The translations under genes were made by a program, and so were the position numbers. The notes under the pieces were generated by a model. That model saw only the letters and a program-made list of their open reading frames with translations, had not been told where the DNA came from and searched no databases. From contig NC_086382.1 of assembly GCF_036588685.1 (NCBI RefSeq), forward strand, positions 61,274,987-61,338,986: 64,000 nt of DNA, written 5' to 3'. The DNA comes from Mytilus trossulus (Eukaryota; Mollusca; Bivalvia; Mytilida; Mytilidae). Below are positions 11,975 to 22,300 of this stretch, piece after piece (positions within the stretch are counted from its first letter, which is position 1; every line of letters starts with the position of its first letter).

Positions 11975-12285
11975 TTCTGTACTTAAAAATGATTGAATTT
12001 TCAGGACTGTAAAATTACTAAAATTTTCAGTACTGAAAAATGACTGAAATTTTCAGTACTGAAAAATGACTGAAATTTTCAGTACTGAAAAATGACTAAA
12101 ATTTTCAGTACTGAAAAATGGCTGAAATTTTCAGTACTGAAAAATGGCTGAAATTTTCAGTACTGAAAAATGGCTGAAATTTTCAGTACTGAAAAATGGC
12201 TGAAATTTTCAGTACTGAAAAAAGGCTGAAATTTTCAGTACTGAAAAATTACTGTAATTTTCAGTACTGTTATCAACTTTTTCCC
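11975..12285. repeat. 26-bp palindromic minisatellite
   Basis: About eleven copies of a ~26-bp unit, TGAAATTTTCAGTACTGAAAAATGGC with G/A variation. Each contains the perfect 16-bp palindrome TTTTCAGTACTGAAAA, so single strands of the array can form many hairpins. The first and last copies are diverged, as expected for array edges. Confidence 0.85.
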
Positions 12286-12304
12286 AACATTACTGAAAAT
12301 GATA

Positions 12305-12580
12305 TAAAAATTAATGTACTGAATAGTGATGTTTCCTAAAAGTACTGTTTATATAGCGGCATTTAATGTACTGATTAGTAATGTTTCCTAAAAGTACTGT
12401 TTATATAGCGGCATTTAATGTACTGATTAGTAATGTTTCCTAAAAGTACTGTTTATATAGCGGCATTTAATGTACTGATTAGTAATGTTTCCTAAAAGTA
12501 CTGTTTATATAGCGGCATTTAATGTACTGATTAGTAATGTTTCATAAAAGTACTGTTTTTATAGCGGCATTTAATGTACA
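12305..12580. repeat. 52-bp minisatellite
   Basis: Five copies of a 52-bp unit containing ATGTACTGATTAGTAATG, TTTCCTAAAAGTACTG and TTTATATAGCGGCATTTA; unit starts near 12314, 12366, 12418, 12470 and 12522. The middle copies are almost identical. It directly abuts the 26-bp array and shares the short string AGTACTG with it. Confidence 0.85.
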
Positions 12581-12959
12581 TGTAAACGCTAGTCAAATTG
12601 TTGGTAGTGTATGATTCAAGGTCTAATTATTAAAGGACTTACTTACCACAGATTGAAAGAACTTTTATTGAATCGTTTGTCAAGTATAAAAAATATCTAG
12701 CATGCTAAGCTAGTTTTTGAAATACGTCTTACAAGTACTTTTAACTATTGTCTCTGTATTGAAATCTTTCCTTAGCATTGGACAATTACATTATAGTAAC
12801 GTTTACTAGCTATTTGTAAAGGAAACACATAACCAATAAAAATGAATGAAGTATATACATAAATTTATAAGTGATCATACATACTACATCTTTAAATCGG
12901 AGATGGATGGAACCTTTTAAAAAGTTTATGATTTTCAAAGTGCGTGTACGAAGATATAA
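12581..12959. other. No gene recognised
   Basis: Unique AT-rich sequence between the minisatellites and the 1,065-bp tandem duplication. The minus frame at 12810-13055 is hydrophobic low-complexity, without homology I recognise. Confidence 0.4.
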
Positions 12960-15306
12960 ATTATATATCAATATACTAAATAAATAAATGATTGAGAATA
13001 CGCTAAAGTAATAAAAAGTCAAGAGAATTTCAGAACGCAATTTGGTTCCGAACAATATCTATCACGCTTTGTGCATGCAGACTCCACGCGGCCTTCACGT
13101 GATTTTACTATTTTTAGAATAATTGCATAGTAACCAAATGCACTTGATTCAACCTTTACTAATTATGCAACATTTTTGACCTGGTCGTGATTAATGTCCT
13201 ATAATAAGAACCCATGCAGCTTTCACCTGATTCTCTATTTATAGAAAAATGTCAGAGTAACCTGTCCATATGAACTTGATTGATTCTTAGCATGTTATTT
13301 ATACGGAGCGCCTAAATAAATATCTTATTAACAGAATTTGTAGTGTCAGAAGTTATATTAATTTATTTATGGCATCTTAAACTGTAAATACATACTATAC
13401 GCTTGTATACCCGAATATAAAAAAATAGAGGCTAATAGGGTGGTAAAGTATAAAGAAATTTAAACAAAATAATTAAACAAAAATAAAGAATACAGACCAT
13501 TGACATGATAATGGGAAAAATACAGAAATTCGCGACTTCCATCGAAACACTCTTTAAGCAACAGTTGCGATTAGCTCATTGGTGAAGGTCGAAAATGCTT
13601 TATTTTTCGTATTTTTTAAAGCAACTTCTAAATATAATGCATTTGGTTTCGCTCATTGTTGAAGGCCGTAAATGCTTCACTTTTCATATTTTTTAAACAA
13701 ATTCTAACTAAATATAATGCATTTGATTTTTCTCATTGTTGGAGGCCGTAAATGCTTCACTTTTCAAATTTTGCTGTGTCCATATCAACGGCTGCCATTT
13801 TGACCTTTTTCAAAAGAGATGTCAAAAACATTTCACTTAAGTCTAATATTCTGTCAGAACATGCTACTTTTACGTTGTTCCCCCAAAGGTTTCACTTTGT
13901 TTGCTACATGCAAACTCCAAGCAGCCTTGACTTGATTTTCAGAATTGTTAAATTGAAAAATCCCGATGTATCCGAATATTTAAGAACAATCCCAAAACAA
14001 CCGAATGAACTTTCGTCAGGCTTTATTATATATCAATATACTAAATAAATAAATGATTGAGAATACGCTAAAGTAATAAAAAGTCAAGAGAATTTCAGAA
14101 CGCAATTTGGTTCCGAACAATATCTATCACGCTTTGTGCATGCAGACTCCACGCGGCCTTCACGTGATTTTACTATTTTTAGAATAATTGCATAGTAACC
14201 AAATGCACTTGATTCAACCTTTACTAATTATGCAACATTTTTGACCTGGTCGTGATTAATGTCCTATAATAAGAACCCATGCAGCTTTCACCTGATTCTC
14301 TATTTATAGAAAAATGTCAGAGTAACCTGTCCATATGAACTTGATTGATTCTTAGCATGTTATTTATACGGAGCGCCTAAATAAATATCTTATTAACAGA
14401 ATTTGTAGTGTCAGAAGTTATATTAATTTATTTATGGCATCTTAAACTGTAAATACATACTATACGCTTGTATACCCGAATATAAAAAAATAGAGGCTAA
14501 TAGGGTGGTAAAGTATAAAGAAATTTAAACAAAATAATTAAACAAAAATAAAGAATACAGACCATTGACATGATAATGGGAAAAATACAGAAATTCGCGA
14601 CTTCCATCGAAACACTCTTTAAGCAACAGTTGCGATTAGCTCATTGGTGAAGGTCGAAAATGCTTTATTTTTCGTATTTTTTAAAGCAACTTCTAAATAT
14701 AATGCATTTGGTTTCGCTCATTGTTGAAGGCCGTAAATGCTTCACTTTTCATATTTTTTAAACAAATTCTAACTAAATATAATGCATTTGATTTTTCTCA
14801 TTGTTGGAGGCCGTAAATGCTTCACTTTTCAAATTTTGCTGTGTCCATATCAACGGCTGCCATTTTGACCTTTTTCAAAAGAGATGTCAAAAACATTTCA
14901 CTTAAGTCTAATATTCTGTCAGAACATGCTACTTTTACGTTGTTCCCCCAAAGGTTTCACTTTGTTTGCTACATGCAAACTCCAAGCAGCCTTGACTTGA
15001 TTTTCAGAATTGTTAAATTGAAAAATCCCGATGTATCCGAATATTTAAGAACAATCCCAAAACAACCGAATGAACTTTCGTCAGGCTTTATTATATATCA
15101 ATATACTAAATAAATAAATGATTGAGAATACGCTAAAGTAATAAAAAGTCAAGAGAATTTCAGAACGCAATTTGGTTCCGAACAATATCTATCACGCTTT
15201 GTGCATGCAGACTCCACGCGGCCTTCACGTGATTTTACTATTTTTAGAATAATTGCATAGTAACCAAATGCACTTGATTCAACCTTTACTAATTATGCAA
15301 CATTTT
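12960..15306. repeat. 1,065-bp tandem duplication, 2.2 copies
   Basis: Copy 1 starts at 12960, copy 2 at 14025 and a 217-base third partial copy at 15090. The repeat ends sharply at 15306, where GCAACATTTT is followed by different bases. By eye the copies look identical, including a 98-codon open frame at 13752-14048 and 14817-15113. Inside each unit are ~85-100-bp sub-repeats (GCTCATTGTTGAAGGCCGTA) and two related segments around CATGCA(G/A)ACTCCA(C/A)GC. I recognise no protein family. Confidence 0.9.
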
Positions 15307-16210
15307 CGAATAATTATCTAGAAAATATTTCAATAGGTTCTAAAATTTATATTGTAAATATACACACTGCAGTTATTAATAGATAAATAAAATAATAACT
15401 TGTACCCTTTAATACATCCAATCACAGCGTTCTTAAGTTGACTTCCTTCGCCCTGTCTTGGGTACACAAAAGGCCAACCTAATGCTGGGAAAATGTAATA
15501 CTACCGTTTTCCCTATACATCAAACATCATGAAATTGAATATTTTGTCCAGAACTAAACGAATGAAAATTTTGATAGATCCAAATTTTATTCAGATTGTA
15601 CTATAAAGAAACCGAAGTTTTTTTTTCAATTTATTTACATAAACTTATAAAAACAACTGCAGCATTACTATTATATGTAGACCTTCATTGCATAAAACAA
15701 TGGAAATAACATTGTATATTGATATAAACGATCAAACTTGTAAAGATAATATACAAATGTTCAGTAAACGCAAACACGGTATAAACCAGTCAAATATGGA
15801 CATGAATGTAATCTTTATTCGTGTGGCTAATACAATTATTTTTAATAATAACAGTAGTAAAGTATTTGTTATAAAGTGGTAAACACAGTAAGTTACAACA
15901 AACCGATCTTACATGAGGCCCTCACATACAAATTACAATCAAAACCGAAACATATTTACACTTAGTTCACTTATAATTTAAGGTAACATTATAAAAAAAG
16001 AAGCAATTCAAAATATACATAAAGTACAATTAAAACAAAATCAATCAAATATAAAAAAAAAGATAATAACACATATCAAAATAATACATTGCAGAACAAA
16101 TAGATTGATAAGGACTGTGTAAGGAACTTCTGTATACTTTATCTTAAACCAATTTTTATTATATAGCATTCTAGAATATACAAAACATTTCATAAACAAC
16201 TTAAACTTTA
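15307..16210. other. 3' flank of the Ig-receptor gene; no other gene
   Basis: AT-rich sequence, probably holding the downstream flank of the minus-strand gene ending at 16336. The small plus frame at 15688-15882 has no recognisable domain. Confidence 0.4.
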
Positions 16211-16218
16211 GATAATGA

Positions 16219-16224
16219 TTTATT
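16219..16224 (-). promoter_or_regulatory. Candidate poly(A) signal for the Ig-receptor gene
   Basis: AATAAA on the minus strand, about 112 bases after the stop codon at 16336-16338. The position is plausible, but such hexamers are common in this AT-rich DNA. Confidence 0.35.
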
Positions 16225-16335
16225 ATTCGTATTTGTAAAGGTTTTTGTAATTTTTTTTTTTAATTTTCGCCTAGATATTTGGTCGAAATACGATAGTTCT
16301 GTGCTGCAATCAATTGCCTAAAGATCATCACATGG

Positions 16336-19300
16336 TTATATTTGTAGATTTATGTAACGTTTTTTCTCCAATTGATTTTCAAGTGGGTGTACATCCCTCT
16401 CAAACAAATGCATGCTAGTACTGTCTGCTATTTCATGCAATATTGATTGGTACAGATTATGATATTCATGTCTTTGATCCACTTCAACGTCTCGCCAACT
16501 TAGAGAGCCACTATCACCAATATTATGTTCAATTGTGTCATTTGATGACACACTTTGATGGTTATTTAAACTTTCGTGTACACTCGCAATGTTTAAAGAT
16601 AAATCAGAAGTGTCATCACTATCTTCGAATGGACGAATGTTTATTATTCTTGAAGGGATTGTTCCAATTTCGTCGTAACTTTCGGTTTGATTTTCGCCAT
16701 TCAAAGACGACTGTCTTCTTCGTCGATAAAACCAAATGTGAGATGCTTGAATATACAGGACAAGTACGACTGATAAAGTAACAACTATGACCAAATACAT
16801 CTTTAGATGTTTGCTGTTGTGAGTCTCCTCTATAATAAAAACATATTGTAATAAAACTCTGTTAAGTATCACTGGCAAAACATTATAATGTAAATTATAA
16901 GAATTGTAGCATCTTTTGACGTTCTGTTTAAATTTCAAAAAGCCAACAGTAATTTCATTTTAGTAAAGTTTGCATATCGGATCTAACAACTTTATGCATA
17001 CATATTAAAATATTGAATATTGAAAGCTTAGTTTGGCCTTTTTTATTTCTTTTCTTTTCTTTTTTTTCATTTTTTTCTTCTTTTTTCTTCTATTTTTTTA
17101 ATCGAGCGTCACTAACGAGTTTTTAAGTAGAAAAAAATCAATCCTGATATCTATGATGAGCTGAATATAGAAATGGGCAAAAAAGACAATGTCATCACGC
17201 GTTTATTAAACTGTAAACAGAGATATAGTAACAGATAGGTGTATCGCCATTTACAAAGGAAAAGCTGCCTAAAAATGAAGTACATTATGACTATCAAAAC
17301 TAACAAAAGATAATTGATATCGAGTGATATATAATTCTCACCAGTTGTTATAATTATTTATCTTTTGGTCAACACTCTCATTGTGTGAAAGTATGAAAAA
17401 ATCAATCTGCGAATCCTTTATCTAGATTTTTGCACAAACCATTGTGACGGTATATATCCTGTTCTGGAATCGAAACTTATCATTCGACATTTGAAAACTT
17501 TGTGTACGCTTCAGAATGATTAATAGAATTTGAAAACAAGAATGATTTGTATTTTATTTCAGAAATCACGTGTGAAGAAAATTGTCGTTACCTTTAAAAG
17601 GTGAAATCACAAAAATACTGAACTTAGAGGAAAATCAATTCGGAAAGTCCATAATCACATGGCAAATCAAATAAAAAAACGCATCAAACACGAATGGACA
17701 AGAACTGTCATTTTCCTGACTTGGTACAGGCATTTTCAAATGTAGAAAAAGTCACCAATGACCTAACAAATAGCTAATGAAAATGTCGAATTATAGGTTC
17801 ATAATGATAAACAAGCCAACGAAATTAACGAAGTTTTCAAATTATTTGTTTTCGTATCAAACCCCGTGCATTGCAGTGTGATACGGGAAAAATCTATTCA
17901 TGCGAGAAAAAGATAACACAGGTTACAAACATTAGAGAGCCTGTGTCGCTCACCTTGGTCTATGTGAATATTAAACAAAGGAAGCAGATAAATTCATGAC
18001 AAAATTGCGTTTTGGTGATGGTGATGTGTTTATACATCATTCTTTACTGAACATTCTTGCTGCTTACAATTATCTCTATCTTTAATGATTGGCCCAGTAG
18101 TTTCAGTGGAAAATGTTAGTAAAAAGTTACAAATTTTATGAAAATTGTAAAAAATTGTCTATAAAGGGGTCAATTGACCATTTCAGTCATGTTGACTTAT
18201 TTGAAATCTTGCTGTTCTGAACAATATTGCAGTTTATCTTTTTCTAAAAATATACTCAAGATATTAACCAAAACAGCAAAATTTCCTTAAAATTACCAAT
18301 TCAAGGACAGCAACCCAACAACGGAATGTCGGATTCGTATGAAAATTTCAGGGCTGATAGATCTTTACCTGATAAACCATTTTACGCCTTGTCAGATTTG
18401 CTCTAAATGTTTTGGGTTTTGAGTTATAAGCCAAACACTGCATTTTAACCCTATGTTCTATTTTAGCCATGGCGGCCATCTTGGTTGGTTGGCCGGGTCA
18501 CCGGACACATTTTTTAAACTAGATACCCCAATGATGATTGTGGCCAAGTTTGGTTTAATTTGGCCCAGTAGTTTCAGAGGAGAAGATTTTTGTAAAAGTT
18601 AACGACGACGAACGACAGACGCAGGACGACGGACGCCGACGGACGCCGGACGCAAAGTAATGGGAAAAGCTCACTTGGCCCTACGGTCCAGGTGAGCTAA
18701 AAATAATGGTTCTATCAGCTCAAATTAGATTCAAAATCAGTTTCTCCTCCAGGTCAATTCAGTTCCATAAGATACTATTCAATAAAAAAAAAAAACCTAC
18801 CCACTGGTAAAATCGAAAAGTTTAATGGCGAAGAACCATTTAAGTTCCAAATCCTGAGTTCGTAATATGTGAAATCATATTCCTCTAAGATTGCTGTTGT
18901 TATATCTATTTTGAAGCCGCTAATGTGGATTTTTTTTCCAGCAGGTCGGTAGCATTTGTTTTTCTGAAGTTATTTTAAACTGTACAATGTTGTTACTTTC
19001 TTCGTCGTTCAGACTCTTCAATTCCACTCTTTCAACACCTGGGTTACTGTAGACATCAAAAGTCATTTTACAATTCCTTTCGAGACTGCAGAGCTTTGTT
19101 TGATAACTTGTATTTAAAAATACAGGCTTGCCTAAAAAAACTACAACAATTAGTTTTTTAATATACAAAACAAAATGCCAATAATAAAATGTCAATAATA
19201 AAAACAGTATATACAAAACACCTTTTATAATTATTATGGAATAAAGATATCATCAATGTTTAAATATATACCTGGTAATTTGACCAGATAAGATCCTTTT

Positions 19301-22300
19301 TGTTTCATATTCCCTTTGTTGTCACGTATTCCGTTGCTGGTTGTACATGTGTATATACCATTCCTAATATAGGGATATTCTGTATCATCTAAAGCAAGCG
19401 TTCCATTTGAAAAACCATCGAGGAAACGGATGTGCTCCCCATACTCTGATTGATGGTTCCACTTGTAGAAAGTGTAAACGTTTGGAACACCTCTGGCGAT
19501 ACAATCAATATACTCTGATCTATTGATTAACTGAATATCTGGTGGGTCTTATGAAGTGAATCAAAATATAAAAAAGTCAATTAATTCATACATGACTTTT
19601 TTGTGGGGTTTTTTTCAAATTATTTTTTGAGCCAAATAACTATTATCTGAAAAGCATGCAATAGGAATAACAAGTGCTACGTAAGCTTAAGGATGAGCAG
19701 GTAATTCCCCACTTGTGGTATCCGTATATAAACATTGGTTGTGTTGTTTGTGAAATAAGTTAGAACTGCCGTGATATTATCCAGCCAGGAAATATAAGTC
19801 CTATAGCTGATTTTGTTTTTCTTTGACCACTGCTCTTCATCAAATAAATAAACATAATGCTATTTTTTTTTCTATCTTTGAAAAACAAAGTCGTTGGTTG
19901 TTGTTGAACCGCTAACATTAATCTCAATTTTTCAATGCCTGTGTCGTTTCTGCTAATAGCAGCTGTCTTGTATATTTTTTGGTGAAATTATTTCGATTTT
20001 AAGGCTTCGCTCTTTGGTCAAGTTTCAGGATTTAAAATTTATAAAGCTTACGGATTGGGAAATATCTCAGTTTCAGAAATAGGTCAATAACAAATCCACT
20101 ATTGGATGAAGCCTAGTCACTATACATAGTTTGACAACAAATGTTACAGGAGTAACACGAAGTGTGTCACATTTGTAGCAGGATCTTCCATTTTTCTGGA
20201 GCACTTTAGATCACTGAAGATTTGTGTAGGAGTTTATATACTTTAGTTTTTATTTAATGGTTTCTTTTTGTCATAAATGTACGTTTTCTTTTGTCATGAT
20301 ATACACGATTTCTCTTTCACTTATGAGTTTTTACTATACCTTTAAAATCTTCAACCTCATTTTGTAGCAATCTCATTGTCGGTCGTGTGTTTAATATCTA
20401 AAGCAGCTTGTGGCACCAGGCTTTTTTATGCACATTTTATACCTTATTTTTTTAGGCGTTAATAAATTCATGTGACGCACAGTTCGTAATAGACGTATTT
20501 ACACTTGTATGCAAATTTGTCCGCCATTACATAACATCACACAGATTCTCGTAAACTTTGACTTCATAATTCAAAATATTTGACGTCACAACTAAAATGT
20601 GATTGTTGCTTGACGTCAAAAGGTTATTCGGAGGTGATATAAGGTCATTCGGAGGCAAAATACAGCTAAATACCAAAAGTGTAAATACGTTTATTTTACT
20701 ACGTCGTTTTTGTGTATTGTTATTTTAGGTATTCGTTTATATTCTGTGGTTAACATGAATTCTAATGCAATTTGGATGTAACAATTTCTTTCATTGGCTA
20801 AAAGTGGCCGTCAAATCCACAGTTGACCAGGCGTAACTAAGGAGAGACCCGCCATTTTGAATTGATGAATCAACAAATGTTCGATTACTACTATATAATC
20901 AAAAATAGAACAACACCTACCTCGAATTCGCCGTTTTAATGTAATTTTATCCAAATTTGAAGCGTACAGGTAACGTAATAACCTCCAGTTTGTAAGCTTT
21001 CATTTGTATGACGTAACGTTAAGACATGAAGTCTTTGTGCCAAAAGCATTCATGAAATTTCGCGTTTTTTTTTTTATTTGACAAATTTAGACATTTTTTC
21101 AAGTTTTATCGGATTTTTTCTTTTTGTAATGCATTAGAATCGGAATAACAGTACTGTAGTTGAAGAGATGCCACCTTCAATATTGATTTGACGGTCGCAA
21201 ATCTCTGTTTTACTGTCTCCGCTACGCGTCGCCAGTAAAACTGCATTTGCGACCGTCAAATCTACAATTGACGGTGGCAACTCTTCAACTACAGTACTGT
21301 TATTCCTTAAATGTACTATTATATTGTTTTATTACATTGGTTCCAATGAAGTACATTGATTTCCCAGTTGAATAAAAACCGATAATTTCACATGTGAAAC
21401 AAACGTGGTTATTTCACTCTCTGACGTCATACAACAATAGGCGTTGTCAAGACGTCGATAACGTCGGATCAAAACAAATTGTGAATGCATAAGAAAATAA
21501 TATAGTTCCTTACATTTTCTACATTAACTTCATAAAAAAAAGCCATTAGCCAATGTAATAAAAAGTATAACTAATCGCCGTATTTGAATATCTAAAATAA
21601 GACAACTTGTGACCGAACGCCGCTATGGATTAAACTCGTGCTGCGCACTCGTTTAATCCATGCGCCGTTCGGTCACGCGTTGTCTTATTTTTGATATTCA
21701 AATACGGCGATTAGCTATACTATAATTATTTATGTATTTCTCTGTCTGAAGTGTTCTTGAATTTCTTTGTACTGTATTCCTGTCATTTAATATTGTCATT
21801 TAAGCGGTATACTTTACATTGCCAATAAAGCGCGAGGTTTGGCTAGTCACAAATCAAGTTAATGGTAAATAACTTAATAGTATAAGGCGATATGCGGTTT
21901 TTATGGGCACAAATAGTTCCGAGCTGTTCCAATTTTGATTTTGATATCCATTATATATGCCTTTACAACTACAACTAATTAAAATTTCCAAGCTTGGATA
22001 TTTTTGAATTAATATACAACGAAATTGTTAATTACATTGAATTGTGACAGAAATTTCTGCAGATCCACAAACTAAATCATTCTTTGCCAAACATTTATAC
22101 TTCCCAGAGTTCTTTCTGTCAGCTGACTCAATGATAAAAGAATCTCCTGTTTCGTTTAAACTATACCAGTATCCATGTTGTGATAAGTTATACCACAGAA
22201 AGGTAGAAGGTTCAAAGGATTGAGAGAAACATGTAATATTTAAAGTATCGCCTTCTATGATTGCTGTATCCCCATGAATTTGTACTATTGGGTCATCTGA

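Noticed and set aside
13752-15113. Two identical 98-codon frames as a duplicated gene
   Set aside because: They are simply the two copies of the 1,065-bp tandem unit, with no recognisable domain and no supporting splice context.
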